Part shown: piece after piece, positions 25,793 to 33,917 of the stretch
Position numbering within the stretch: position 1 is the stretch's first letter
How the letters are laid out: the number at the start of each line of letters is the position of its first letter
Assembly: GCA_035385585.1 (NCBI GenBank)
Contig: DAOOKJ010000002.1
Location: 1 to 64,000 of the forward strand
From: DAOOKJ01 sp035385585
GTDB taxonomy: Bacteria > Patescibacteriota > Minisyncoccia > UBA6257
Direction: 5' to 3'
Length of the DNA: 64,000 nucleotides
Notes under the pieces: model-generated
The model's database searches: none
What the model was told of the DNA's origin: nothing
What the model saw: the letters and a program-made list of their open reading frames with translations, nothing else
Translations under genes and position numbers: made by a program

Positions 25793-26620
25793 ATGAAAGT
25801 GAAAAAGAGCCAAAGAATAATTCAGAAGCAAAAGCAAAAAATTAAGAAATTTTTTCTTGCTTTTGGAATTATTTTGTTGGGGTTTTTTAGTTACTGGCTT
25901 ATTTTCCTTTCTAATTTCTTTCAGATTAAACAAATTAATATTGTAGACAATCCCTCTTTTCTTTTGGAAGATGTTAACCAATATTTCAAGCAAAGAAACG
26001 CGAAATTCGTTCCTATTATTATCTATAAAATCTTTCCAGATTATCAAAAAAACTACCGAAATATGCTTTTATTTTCCAAAAGTGACCTTACTTCATTTTT
26101 AAGAAATAAGCATCCCGATATTAACGAAATAACTCTAAATTTATCAATTGCTAATCAAACCCTTGATATACAAACAACTTTAAGAGAATCAGAATATATT
26201 TTTTGCCAGCAAGAAGATTCTAATTGTTACTTTGTTGACAAAAATGGTGTTATTTTTGAACAAGCTCCTTCAAGCACTGGTTCTTTAATCAAGCAAATAA
26301 TCAGCCAAAAACCTGTAAAATTTCAATTTGGTCAAATTCTTATTACTAAAGATTTGTGGCAAAGAATTGAAAAATTATTTCTTTTAACAGCAGGGGAGCA
26401 ATCTCCTTTCAAAATAGAATCAATTTATATAGACCCAGATAACCTTTCATCTTTAAAAATCAAAACACAGGAGGGTTGGTTTCTATATTTTAATCTCAAC
26501 GAAAATCTTGAGTATCTTTTAAAAGTAATCCAAGAACTTAAAGAATCAAGAGGAAACAAAGGTTTTTCTCAAATAGAATATCTTGACTGCCGCTTTTTAC
26601 CGAAAATCTATATAAAATGA
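25793..26620 (+). CDS. FtsQ/DivIB-like cell-division protein
   Basis: Bitopic membrane protein. It has a basic N-terminus, one membrane helix (about 20-40, FFLAFGIILLGFFSYWLIF), a POTRA-like start (FQIKQINIVDNPSFLLEDV) and a C-terminal segment IEYLDCRFLPKIYIK equivalent to the FtsQ ending. FtsQ bridges early and late divisome proteins. An upstream GTG at 25742 is in frame but lies in a repeat remnant, so ATG 25793 is taken (275 residues). Sequence similarity to FtsQ is weak, and the call rests on layout plus the C-terminal motif. Confidence 0.7.
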   Translation: MKVKKSQRIIQKQKQKIKKFFLAFGIILLGFFSYWLIFLSNFFQIKQINIVDNPSFLLEDVNQYFKQRNAKFVPIIIYKIFPDYQKNYRNMLLFSKSDLTSFLRNKHPDINEITLNLSIANQTLDIQTTLRESEYIFCQQEDSNCYFVDKNGVIFEQAPSSTGSLIKQIISQKPVKFQFGQILITKDLWQRIEKLFLLTAGEQSPFKIESIYIDPDNLSSLKIKTQEGWFLYFNLNENLEYLLKVIQELKESRGNKGFSQIEYLDCRFLPKIYIK

Positions 26621-26626
26621 GAGTAT

Positions 26627-26637
26627 TGTGGTATAAT
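26627..26637 (+). promoter_or_regulatory. Extended -10 promoter
   Basis: TGTGGTATAAT. The same extended -10 word occurs at 36952-36962 and 41397-41407. No good -35 is seen. It would drive the 26690 and 27067 genes. Confidence 0.55.
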
Positions 26638-26689
26638 TAATATATCCATTTATAGCAATGTAACAATTTAACAAGGTAGCAATTTTTTT

Positions 26690-27070
26690 ATGCCTGAAAA
26701 AGAATTAAAAATAATAAGCAAAAGGATTGAAGAAAAAAAATCTCATATTGAAAAAGCCGGTCTTCCAGCCCAGCCGGAAGAATTATTGGTAAGAGAAACT
26801 ATTAGTGAGAGGATAGAGGAATCGCTAAAAAATCTACCGCCAATCTCTTCTGATTCAGGCGGCCAACCTTTCACTTCTTCTTTTGCAAAAAGAGCGGATG
26901 ATGAAAATCAAAAAAAGCTTCGTGAGTTGGTAGCGCTTGCTTTTGACGAAAGTATTCCTAAAGCAGTCAATTTAGCGCGCAAAACCGGCAATTTCCACTT
27001 GATAGATTCCCTTCATGACAAATTAGTTTTAGCCTTTATTGAGAAAATAAATAAAGAAAAAGCAATATGA
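26690..27070 (+). CDS. Conserved hypothetical, helical, partner of downstream ATPase
   Basis: A 126-residue soluble protein with charged, mostly helical sequence and a disordered Ser/Pro/Gly stretch near residues 50-65. No signal peptide, membrane helix or catalytic motif is seen. Its stop overlaps the start of the large ATPase gene (ATGA at 27067), so the two are translationally coupled and probably act together. Function unknown. Confidence 0.6.
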   Translation: MPEKELKIISKRIEEKKSHIEKAGLPAQPEELLVRETISERIEESLKNLPPISSDSGGQPFTSSFAKRADDENQKKLRELVALAFDESIPKAVNLARKTGNFHLIDSLHDKLVLAFIEKINKEKAI

Positions 27071-29454
27071 ATGCTCTTCTTGCTATTTTAATTGGTTCGA
27101 TTGTTTTGATTGTTTTATTATATATTCTTTTCTCTAAAGTTGTTTTTCGTCAAGAAGTAAAAGGCAGTTTAGAGTATCGTTTATTTTTAGTAAAGGTTCC
27201 AAGAGATTTTATCTCTGAAGAACAAAAACAACAAGCCAAAAATTTTTCTCTTTTTGCCAGTTTCTTTGAGCAAATACTTGAAGCTTTTAGTAAATATAAA
27301 AAGGATTTAATTTTTGAACTGGCAACCCCTTATGATACCAAAGAAATTTGTTTTTACTTTGCCTGCCATAATAAAGACAGCGACTTTGCTATTAAAAATA
27401 TCAGCGCTCTTTTCCCTTATATTCAAATTGATGAAATAACGGAAGATTATACTATTTTTTCTCCCAATGGTAAAACCGCTGGCGCTTATCTGAAACTGAC
27501 AAATCATTATGCTCTGCCAATAAAAACTTTTAAAAACTTTGAACAGGACCCAATGGAAACTATTGTCACAGCTTTTACTAAAATTGAACAATTGGAAGGG
27601 GCGGCAATCCAAATTATTCTAAAGCCAGCGGCTGAATCCTGCAAAAAAAGCATTTTAAATATTCGTAAATCTCTAATGGAAGGGAAAGATTTAAAAGAGG
27701 CAATTGCTTTGCCAAAAGATGTTATTTTAAAAACCTTGAAAGAATCAGCTAAAACGAAAAACAAAGAGCAAGAAAAAAATAAGGAAATTACTCCTCCTAA
27801 AATAGACGAAAACCTTATAAAAGCAATTGAAGAAAAAAGTCAGTGTCCTCTTTTCAGTGTGAACCTTCGTTTGATCACCTCGGCTGAAACCCAAAATCGG
27901 GCAAACGATATCTTGGCTCACCTGGAAGGAGCCTTTATGCCCCTAAATAATCCCGTGGGAAATATCTTCAAGGTTATTAAACTTAAGGTTAATAGAGTTT
28001 TAAAAAAATTCGTTTATCTTTTTGCCTTCCGTATTTTTGAACAAAAAACCAGCATTGTTTTAAACTCTTTAGAAATTGCGACAATTTTTCATTTTCCTCA
28101 CCCATTCATTGATAATTCCCAAATTAAATGGCTAAAAGCCAGAAGCGCGCCTGCGCCTTTAAATCTTCCTCAAACAGGGGCTTTATTGGGAATTAATTTT
28201 TACAGCGGAGAGGAAAAACAAGTAAGAATTTTAGATGAAGATCGTCGGCGTCATATTTATATTGTTGGTCAAACTGGCACCGGTAAAAGCACTTTGTTAA
28301 AAAATATGTTAATTGAAGATATAAATTCCGGCAAAGGTGTGTGTTTTATTGATCCTCACGGCGATACCGCGGAAGAAATGCTTGGTTTTATTCCGGAGAA
28401 TCGTTTTCAAGAAGTAATTTATTTTAATCCTGGCGACTATAAACGCTCTTTCGGTTTGAATATGCTTGATTGGGATAAACGTTTTCCTTTCCAGAAATCT
28501 GCCATTTCCAATGAAATGATAGAAATTTTTGATAAACTTTATGATTTAAAGACAACCGGTGGGCCGATTTTTGAACAGTATTTTAGAAACGCCCTCCTCT
28601 TGTTATTAGACGATCCGAACGAAACACATACTTTAATAGACTTGCCAAGAGTTTTAACTAATCCTGATTACCGAAAAAAACTTTTAGAAACTACTCCCAA
28701 TCCTTTAACCAAAGAATTCTGGATAAAAGAGGCGGAAAAAGCCGGTGGAGATTTAGCCCTGGCAAATGTGGCGCCCTATATTAATTCAAAACTTAATCCG
28801 TTTCTTGCTAATGACCTCGTCAGGCCAATCATTGGTCAGATTCACTCTTCAGTTGATTTCAGGAAAATAATGGACGAGGGAAAAATTTTTATTGTCAATC
28901 TCTCCAAAGGAATGTTAGGCGATATTAACAGCTACCTCTTGGGAATGATAATTGTGGGAAAACTTCTAATGGCTTCTTTTTCAAGAGTAGATATTCCAGA
29001 AGAACAGAGAAAAGATTTCTACCTCTATATTGATGAATTCCAAAACATTACCACTGATACCGTTGCCACTATTTTTTCTGAAGCCCGTAAATATCGATTA
29101 GATTTAACTGTTGCCAACCAATATCTTGCCCAATTAAAAGAACCAATTTTAAAAGCGGTTTTTGGCAATGTCGGAACTTTAATTTCTTTTAGGGTAGGAA
29201 AAGACGACGCGGATATTCTAGCAAAATATTTTGACCCGGTTTTCAACGCTTATGACTTAATGAATTTAGACAACTTCAATGCCTATATTAAGTTAATGAT
29301 TCAAAACCAGACTTCCCGCGCTTTTAATATAAAAACTCTAAAATCGCCTCCACCAGATATTCAAAAAATAAACTATCTGAAAGAATTTTCTTCTTTGCAA
29401 TACACCACTCCTCGTGAAGAAGTAGAAATGGAAATAAGAAAGAGATACGAGTAA
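27067..29454 (+). CDS. Membrane-anchored TraD/HerA-like DNA-translocase ATPase
   Basis: A 795-residue protein. One N-terminal membrane helix (about 3-24) is followed by a long N-domain, then an FtsK-HerA-type ATPase with Walker A GQTGTGKSTLLK (about 400), the GVCFIDPHGD segment, Walker B FYLYIDEFQN and a sensor around ISFRVGKDDA. It belongs to the type IV coupling-protein/DUF87-like group found near T4SS or as a stand-alone conserved gene in CPR genomes. No other T4SS genes are here, so conjugation is not supported. DNA or protein pumping at the membrane is inference. Confidence 0.75.
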   Translation: MNALLAILIGSIVLIVLLYILFSKVVFRQEVKGSLEYRLFLVKVPRDFISEEQKQQAKNFSLFASFFEQILEAFSKYKKDLIFELATPYDTKEICFYFACHNKDSDFAIKNISALFPYIQIDEITEDYTIFSPNGKTAGAYLKLTNHYALPIKTFKNFEQDPMETIVTAFTKIEQLEGAAIQIILKPAAESCKKSILNIRKSLMEGKDLKEAIALPKDVILKTLKESAKTKNKEQEKNKEITPPKIDENLIKAIEEKSQCPLFSVNLRLITSAETQNRANDILAHLEGAFMPLNNPVGNIFKVIKLKVNRVLKKFVYLFAFRIFEQKTSIVLNSLEIATIFHFPHPFIDNSQIKWLKARSAPAPLNLPQTGALLGINFYSGEEKQVRILDEDRRRHIYIVGQTGTGKSTLLKNMLIEDINSGKGVCFIDPHGDTAEEMLGFIPENRFQEVIYFNPGDYKRSFGLNMLDWDKRFPFQKSAISNEMIEIFDKLYDLKTTGGPIFEQYFRNALLLLLDDPNETHTLIDLPRVLTNPDYRKKLLETTPNPLTKEFWIKEAEKAGGDLALANVAPYINSKLNPFLANDLVRPIIGQIHSSVDFRKIMDEGKIFIVNLSKGMLGDINSYLLGMIIVGKLLMASFSRVDIPEEQRKDFYLYIDEFQNITTDTVATIFSEARKYRLDLTVANQYLAQLKEPILKAVFGNVGTLISFRVGKDDADILAKYFDPVFNAYDLMNLDNFNAYIKLMIQNQTSRAFNIKTLKSPPPDIQKINYLKEFSSLQYTTPREEVEMEIRKRYE

Positions 29455-29480
29455 TAAAAAAAGAGGGCAAATTGCCCTCA
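29453..29480 (-). terminator. Intrinsic terminator of the minus-strand operon
   Basis: Stem GAGGGC/GCCCTC (29463-29468 with 29474-29479). On the minus strand it is followed by seven T residues. It lies 14 nt after the stop of the PgeF-like gene and may also act on plus-strand transcripts. Confidence 0.75.
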
Positions 29481-29493
29481 AATCTATCTTAGT

Positions 29494-30321
29494 CTATATT
29501 AACATAGTAAGCGACATAAATCGTGCTTCTTCTTTGCTGCTTCTGCCTTGTGAGATTAAATGGTGAGAATAAAAAAGACTATCAGAATCAGTTGTATGAT
29601 ATGCAGAACAACAAACAGTCATTGAAACTATAGGTACTTTCTTCTCAAACTCTTCTAACTGTTTTATGACTTCTCGATGAATATCAATAAAAATTTCCTT
29701 TTGAGTTGTTTGATAGGTATTAAATTGATATCTGGCAGCCGGTCCGATAATAACAAACAATTCAAAGTTAGGATTAGAACTAGAAACTAATTTTATTTTT
29801 CCCCTAGTATCATAGATTGCAGCAAGATATAGACCATGCAGAATTTCTAGAGCATCTTGAATAATGGCAATATTTTTCCTAGAAACATGAACAAGCATAA
29901 GGGTATCCGAAGATGGAAGATAAATACTTACCGGCGCACAATCAGCTGCCACAAACCCTAATGGAATTATAGGAGTAGGTTTTAGAAAAAGTAACCCATC
30001 GCATTTCAAGGAAGAAAGCTTTAACCATCCTTCACCAGACATTTCTTTTTCTACTAATATGATTTCTTCAGACATTTGTGGATTCAGAATAATTGGTTCT
30101 AAAATTTTTCTAGACTTTTTTATCTCTGAAACTTTATGCAGTAGGTCAGACCAAAATACCTCTCTGTTTGCTTTAACTTGTTCGTGAGGACCATACTTAT
30201 ACGACATATTCCCGTACAATCTGGTACTATTTACCTGAACAAGCCTTTCTAACTGAATGAAGTGGATAATTCTTCCCTCTATATCTACTAATTTTTCTTC
30301 CCCTTTTTCATTTATTGTCAT
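29494..30321 (-). CDS. Divergent PgeF/YfiH (Cu-oxidase_4, LACC1-like) family protein
   Basis: A 275-residue protein with the spaced motifs of the multicopper polyphenol oxidase/purine nucleoside phosphorylase family. VAADCAPVSI has the conserved Cys ligand, VHVSRKN replaces HAGWRG, IGPAARYQF replaces the GPSIG segment, VCCSAYHT gives a Cys-rich strand, and FYSHHLISQGRSSKEEARFMSL mirrors the C-terminal FFSHRRDG-GRMA motif. The first ligand motif QVHG reads QVNS, so one metal-binding His is lost. Activity on purine nucleosides is therefore uncertain. It has a strong Shine-Dalgarno (AGGAGG) and is last in a three-gene operon. Confidence 0.6.
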   Translation of the reverse strand: MTINEKGEEKLVDIEGRIIHFIQLERLVQVNSTRLYGNMSYKYGPHEQVKANREVFWSDLLHKVSEIKKSRKILEPIILNPQMSEEIILVEKEMSGEGWLKLSSLKCDGLLFLKPTPIIPLGFVAADCAPVSIYLPSSDTLMLVHVSRKNIAIIQDALEILHGLYLAAIYDTRGKIKLVSSSNPNFELFVIIGPAARYQFNTYQTTQKEIFIDIHREVIKQLEEFEKKVPIVSMTVCCSAYHTTDSDSLFYSHHLISQGRSSKEEARFMSLTMLI

Positions 30322-30541
30322 TTCTTACCTCCTTTTTACTTTCAAGAACATCTTCTACTCTTTGTTTCAAGTTTGCTATATTAGTATCAAGAAGTTTAGT
30401 TCCAAAATTGGATTCAGTGGAAAATAAAACTACCATAATAATGGGATCAGTAGATAAATTGTCTTCGCATATTCCTATTTCATACTTCTTGAGTTTTTTT
30501 TCTTTTAATTTTGCCCTTAAAAAATTCATTAACTCTTCCAT
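30308..30541 (-). CDS. Small hypothetical protein
   Basis: 77 residues with no recognised family: a basic helix (FLRAKLKEKKLKKYEIG), a short beta-type stretch (PIIMVVLFS) and a C-terminal charged helix. It starts 1 nt after the zinc-ribbon gene and overlaps the next gene by 14 nt. A clear AGGAGG ribosome site sits 4 nt before ATG 30541, inside the upstream gene. The tight packing and strong ribosome sites support it as a real gene. Confidence 0.6.
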   Translation of the reverse strand: MEELMNFLRAKLKEKKLKKYEIGICEDNLSTDPIIMVVLFSTESNFGTKLLDTNIANLKQRVEDVLESKKEVRNDNK

Positions 30542-30542
30542 T

Positions 30543-30743
30543 TCATGCCTCCTTTTCTGACCAAGTCAATTTGATTTTGAATTCCTTACCGCAACTGCAC
30601 TTGAAAAGAACTTTCTCTTTATTTTTTAGTTCATCGATTTTAATATAATCCCATTCTCCACAATATGGGCAAGGAAAAACTATTCCTAATTCTCCCACAC
30701 CCACTTCAATTTCTTTCCTTTCTTCTTCTTCTTCTTTCTCCAT
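30543..30743 (-). CDS. Small zinc-ribbon protein
   Basis: 66 residues. The N-terminus is highly acidic (EEEEERKE), followed by CPYC (Cys25, Cys28) and CSC (Cys49, Cys51), a compact zinc-ribbon pattern. It could bind nucleic acid or a protein partner; the function is unknown. It is first in the minus-strand operon, with AGGAGG 5 nt from ATG 30743 and a leader containing a boxA-like word. Confidence 0.65.
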   Translation of the reverse strand: MEKEEEEERKEIEVGVGELGIVFPCPYCGEWDYIKIDELKNKEKVLFKCSCGKEFKIKLTWSEKEA

Positions 30744-30771
30744 CTTTACCTCCTTTTAAAAAAATAAAAAA

Positions 30772-30795
30772 AGTTCTATAATTTTCAAAGAACTG
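30772..30795 (-). promoter_or_regulatory. boxA-like word inside a hairpin in the operon leader
   Basis: On the minus strand CAGTTCTTTGAAAAT (30795-30781) matches the Firmicute rrn boxA TGTTCTTTGAAAAC. AGTTCT and AGAACT (30772-30777, 30789-30794) form a short inverted repeat around it. It lies about 28 nt upstream of the strong Shine-Dalgarno. Confidence 0.45.
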
Positions 30796-30843
30796 TTTAT
30801 ATTTAATCACAAATTCCACCAAAAGTAAAGAGAAAGTTCCTAG

Positions 30844-30872
30844 TTGCTTAATTTTTGCTTTTTTGATAAAAT
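30844..30872 (+). promoter_or_regulatory. Sigma70-type promoter of dnaX
   Basis: TTGCTT (30844-30849), 17 bp spacer, TAAAAT (30867-30872), 44 nt before the GTG start. Confidence 0.55.
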
Positions 30873-30916
30873 GATTTTACTGGATTATAAAAACTTCAAA
30901 TTTAAATTATTTCACT

Positions 30917-32011
30917 GTGTCTTATTTGGTTTTATATCGCAAATATCGTCCCCAGTATTTTAAAGAAGTCATTAACCAAAAAAATGTTATTCTAACCCTG
31001 GCTAATGCTCTAAAAGAAAGCAAAATTTCTCACGCCTATCTTTTTGCTGGCCCACGAGGTACGGGAAAAACAACCGTTGCCAGACTCTTGGCAAAAGCCT
31101 TAAATTGCAAGAATCGCCAGCAAAACGAATTTGAACCTTGTAATAATTGCGAATCTTGTTTAGCGATAAATAAAGGCAGTTCTCTGGATTTAACAGAAAT
31201 TGACGCTGCTTCAAACAGAGGGATTGAAGATATTCGGGCTTTAAAAGAAAATGTGAAATTTCCGCCAGTAAACTCAAATTACAAAATTTTTATTATTGAT
31301 GAAGCGCACCAGATTACCAGAGACGCTTTTAACGCCCTTCTGAAAACTTTAGAAGAACCGCCGCCATATATTGTTTTTATTTTAGCAACTACTGAACCGG
31401 AAAAATTACCCGCCACCATTTTGTCGCGGGTTGAACGTTATGATTTTAAAAAATTAAATTTAGTTGATATCATTGGTCGTTTGAAATATCTTTGCGAAAA
31501 AGAAAATATCAAATATGACGAAGAAGCTTTGAGATTGATTGCCTTGTATTCTGATGGGGGATTAAGAGATGCTGAATCTTTATTGGGGCAAATTTCCTTG
31601 ATTACTTCAAACAACGTTACAAAAGAAAGCGTGGAAGAATTAACCGGCGCTATAAATTTAGAAAAAATTAAAAGGTTTATAGACAGTTTAATTAAGAAAA
31701 ATAAAGAAAAAGCGATTGGTTTTATCAATGAAATTTACGACCAAGGCTACGAACTGGAAATTTTTAACAGTGAAGTAATCAACTATTTAAGAAAACTTCT
31801 TTTATTAAAAATTTCACCGAGTTTGGCTTCAATTTTAGAAAAGGAAACCACTGATGAAGAGTTATCAATTCTTTTTAAACAAGCCCAACTAATAGAATTA
31901 CCGTATTTAGAAAGATTACTCAAAAGATTAGTTGAGGTTCAGTATCAAATTAAACGCTCCCCAGTAAAAATTTTACCCCTGGAACTATTTATCAGCGAAG
32001 AATTGATTTAA
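30917..32011 (+). CDS. dnaX: DNA polymerase III gamma subunit (short DnaX)
   Basis: Clamp-loader ATPase. The 364 residues contain Walker A GPRGTGKTTVARLLAKALNC, a zinc module (CNNCESC with the preceding Cys), Walker B FIIDEAHQ, sensor 1 LATTEPEKLPATILSR and the SRC-like Arg. The start is GTG 30917 (MSYLVLYRKYRPQYF), the usual DnaX N-terminus. It ends after the collar domain, so only a gamma-like product without tau domains IV and V is encoded. A tRNA-Gln gene follows 6 nt after the stop. Confidence 0.93.
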   Translation: MSYLVLYRKYRPQYFKEVINQKNVILTLANALKESKISHAYLFAGPRGTGKTTVARLLAKALNCKNRQQNEFEPCNNCESCLAINKGSSLDLTEIDAASNRGIEDIRALKENVKFPPVNSNYKIFIIDEAHQITRDAFNALLKTLEEPPPYIVFILATTEPEKLPATILSRVERYDFKKLNLVDIIGRLKYLCEKENIKYDEEALRLIALYSDGGLRDAESLLGQISLITSNNVTKESVEELTGAINLEKIKRFIDSLIKKNKEKAIGFINEIYDQGYELEIFNSEVINYLRKLLLLKISPSLASILEKETTDEELSILFKQAQLIELPYLERLLKRLVEVQYQIKRSPVKILPLELFISEELI

Positions 32012-32017
32012 TAAAAA

Positions 32018-32088
32018 TGCGGGGTAGTGTAACGGTAGCACGTCAGGCTCTGGACCTGAAAATTCTGGTTCGAATCCAGGCCCCGCAG
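32018..32088 (+). tRNA. tRNA-Gln (anticodon CTG)
   Basis: The 71 nt fold into a cloverleaf. The acceptor is TGCGGGG with CCCCGCA, the anticodon stem TCAGG/CCTGA has loop CTCTGGA (CTG at 34-36), and the T-arm has GTTCGAATC. The U1-A72 pair is typical of tRNA-Gln. The 3' CCA is not encoded. Confidence 0.93.
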
Positions 32089-32124
32089 CTACCCTCAGCC
32101 AAGGCTACAGAATAGGAAACTAAT

Positions 32125-32153
32125 TTGAAAAATCTAACAATTTTTAATATAAT
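32125..32153 (+). promoter_or_regulatory. Sigma70-type promoter of the cupin-dcd-tRNA-Asn unit
   Basis: TTGAAA (32125-32130), 17 bp spacer, TATAAT (32148-32153), in the spacer after tRNA-Gln. Confidence 0.6.
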
Positions 32154-32214
32154 TAAATAATGGTCGAAGATAGGTTTGTTCACCCCCGCGCAATAAAATT
32201 AAATCAATAAAAAT

Positions 32215-32613
32215 ATGAAAGGATATTTTACTAATATAGAAAAAGATACTTTGGAAAATGAAAATTTTCGCAAAGTACTTTACACCGCCAAACACTCTCA
32301 GTTGGTGTTAATGAGTCTAAAACCAAAAGAAGAAATCGGAATGGAGGTCCATCTTGAAAATGACCAATTCTTCCGTTTTGAAAAAGGAGAGGGGAGAGTA
32401 ATTATTGACGGAAACGAATACCAAGTTTCCGATGGCTCGGCAATCGTAGTGCCAGCCGGTGCTCAGCATAACGTCATTAACCTGTCTGAAACCGATAGTT
32501 TGAAACTATATACTATTTATTCTCCGGCTCATCACAAAGATGGAATTATTCGCAAAACAAAAGAAGAAGCAATATCCCAAGAAGCAGAATTTGACGGAAT
32601 AACAACAGAATAA
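32215..32613 (+). CDS. Cupin-domain protein (mannose-6-phosphate isomerase-like fold)
   Basis: 132-residue single cupin. Motif 1 reads EVHLENDQFFRFEKGEG and motif 2 reads GSAIVVPAGAQHNVIN, with His and Glu positions fit for metal binding; a C-terminal AHHKDGIIRKTKEEA tail follows. Small cupins of this type are frequent in CPR genomes, with no proven substrate. It is first in a unit with dcd (7 nt apart) and tRNA-Asn. Confidence 0.8.
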   Translation: MKGYFTNIEKDTLENENFRKVLYTAKHSQLVLMSLKPKEEIGMEVHLENDQFFRFEKGEGRVIIDGNEYQVSDGSAIVVPAGAQHNVINLSETDSLKLYTIYSPAHHKDGIIRKTKEEAISQEAEFDGITTE

Positions 32614-32620
32614 ACAATTT

Positions 32621-33199
32621 ATGATTCTTTCTGACCGCGATATTCAAAAAGTAATTAAAGAAAAGAGATTGATTTTTAAGCCGGCTCTATCCAAAGACCA
32701 GATAGGGCCGGCTTCTATTGATTTAAAATTAGGCAGAATTTTTAAATCATTTAACATTTCAAAACAATCAATGTTGGACACAAAAAAAGGACTGCCAGAC
32801 AAATCTTTTATTAGCACTCGGAAATTAAAAAACAATGAACCGTTTATCCTGCATCCAACAGATTTTGTTTTAGCCTCAACTAAAGAATATGTAAAAGTCA
32901 GCAACGACTTGGTCCTAAAAGTAGAAGGGAAAAGCACCTTGGCCAGAATGGGAATTTTGGTCCACACAGCTGGCTTTGTTGACCCGGGATTTGAAGGAAC
33001 TTTAACTTTAGAAATTTCCAATCAGTCAAATTTACCAGTCGCCCTGTATCCAGAGATGTATATCTGTCAAATTGCCGTAGAACTTCTATCATCTCCTGCA
33101 GAAATACCTTATAATAAGCGAAAAAAGTCACTATATTCGAAATCCAAAGGACCAATAGAAAGTAAAACCCAAAACCTATTTGAAAAAAATAAATTTTAG
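32621..33199 (+). CDS. dcd: dCTP deaminase
   Basis: Deaminates dCTP to dUTP (or to dUMP in bifunctional forms) for thymidylate supply. The 192 residues show GPASIDLKLG, the VEGKSTLARMGILVHTAG core and FVDPGFEGTLTLEISN with the catalytic Glu. Normal length. It lies between the cupin gene and tRNA-Asn in one apparent transcript. Confidence 0.92.
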   Translation: MILSDRDIQKVIKEKRLIFKPALSKDQIGPASIDLKLGRIFKSFNISKQSMLDTKKGLPDKSFISTRKLKNNEPFILHPTDFVLASTKEYVKVSNDLVLKVEGKSTLARMGILVHTAGFVDPGFEGTLTLEISNQSNLPVALYPEMYICQIAVELLSSPAEIPYNKRKKSLYSKSKGPIESKTQNLFEKNKF

Positions 33200-33248
33200 A
33201 GTAAAATGAGTAAAAGATAAGAAAAAATTTCAAATAATAATTAATCAT

Positions 33249-33320
33249 TCCGGGGTAGTTCAGCGGTAGAACGCCTGGCTGTTAACCAGGATGTCCGAGG
33301 TTCGAATCCTCGCCCCGGAG
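33249..33320 (+). tRNA. tRNA-Asn (anticodon GTT)
   Basis: 72 nt cloverleaf with acceptor TCCGGGG/CCCCGGA, anticodon stem CCTGG/CCAGG with loop CTGTTAA (GTT), and T-arm GGTTCGAATCC. CCA is not encoded. It marks the left edge of the accessory region, but I see no second copy of its 3' end that would prove integration here. Confidence 0.95.
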
Positions 33321-33347
33321 CACTGTAGAACACTTTGAGGCTTGAAG

Positions 33348-33370
33348 CACCGTATCAAACGGTGTTTTCA
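33348..33370 (+). terminator. Intrinsic terminator after tRNA-Asn
   Basis: CACCGT (33348-33353) pairs with ACGGTG (33359-33364) and is followed by TTTTCATTTT. Confidence 0.65.
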
Positions 33371-33466
33371 TTTTAAACATTAGCTTTTCATCCTTTCACC
33401 TCTGTTCGTGCACACTGAATCCATCTATTGAACGAAACCCGAACCTATTTTAGAGAAAATCCCGAC

Positions 33467-33570
33467 GCCGACTTTTAGTTGCCAGCCCGCCGATGGCGGG
33501 TTGACAACTAAACCCGTCGGCTCGCGGGCAAAAAATTTCTTCACCTAAAACTCCTTTATTCTTTGCCCGC
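33467..33570. other. Nested GC-rich hairpins upstream of the restriction-like module
   Basis: A three-part coaxial stem: GCCGAC/GTCGGC (33467-33472, 33516-33521), TTTAGTTG/CAACTAAA (33474-33481, 33505-33512) and CCCGCC/GGCGGG around GAT (33486-33500). It is followed by a 9 bp stem GCGGGCAAA/TTTGCCCGC (33524-33532, 33562-33570). There is no ORF. The remaining parts of 33371-33692 hold nothing else recognisable apart from the operator-like site at 33632. Candidates are a structured RNA or a repeat-type insertion. Confidence 0.6.
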
Positions 33571-33631
33571 TCGCCGAAATTTCAGCCATTGCCCGCAAAG
33601 CAAGCGTAGATTTTTATTCAATGGATAGTAC

Positions 33632-33664
33632 TATTCCAATTTGGCATATTCTATTATGGAATAT
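33632..33664 (+). promoter_or_regulatory. C-box-like operator upstream of the XRE gene
   Basis: Half-sites TATTCCA (33632-33638) and TGGAATA (33657-33663) form an inverted repeat. An inner pair ATATTC (33646-33651)/GAATAT (33659-33664) shares the right arm. Such stacked half-sites, 30-60 nt before a small XRE gene, are what controller proteins of restriction-modification systems bind. Confidence 0.5.
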
Positions 33665-33692
33665 ATCATAAAGGCAGAGGTAATGTCAAATT

Positions 33693-33914
33693 ATGAGTAA
33701 AACAATTTATTCAAAAGAACATAGGCATATCATTGAGCAATTAAAAAAAGCCCGTGAAGAGGCTAATTTATCGCAGGAAGAAGTCGCCAAAATTCTCGGT
33801 AAAACCCAATCTTATATTTCAAAAATTGAATCGGGGCAGCGAAAGATTGACGTTATTCAGTTAAAAGAATTTGCAAAAATTTACAAGAAAAATTTAGATT
33901 TTTTCTTAAAATAA
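33693..33914 (+). CDS. XRE-family regulator, controller-protein-like
   Basis: 73 residues that are almost entirely a Cro/CI helix-turn-helix: QLKKAREEANLSQEEVAKIL then GKTQSYISKIESGQRKIDVIQLKEFA. Size and content match C proteins of type II restriction systems, which autoregulate and delay nuclease expression. The nuclease-like gene starts 3 nt after the stop. Binding to the nearby TATTC half-sites is inferred. Confidence 0.8.
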   Translation: MSKTIYSKEHRHIIEQLKKAREEANLSQEEVAKILGKTQSYISKIESGQRKIDVIQLKEFAKIYKKNLDFFLK

Positions 33915-33917
33915 ATT

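Noticed and set aside
27067..29454. Evidence for a conjugative element from the TraD-like ATPase
   Set aside because: No relaxase, VirB4 or other mating-pair genes nearby; the gene sits among core genes, so it is treated as chromosomal.
33249..33320. tRNA-Asn as attachment site of an integrated island
   Set aside because: No second copy of the tRNA 3' end and no integrase gene were found in the window.
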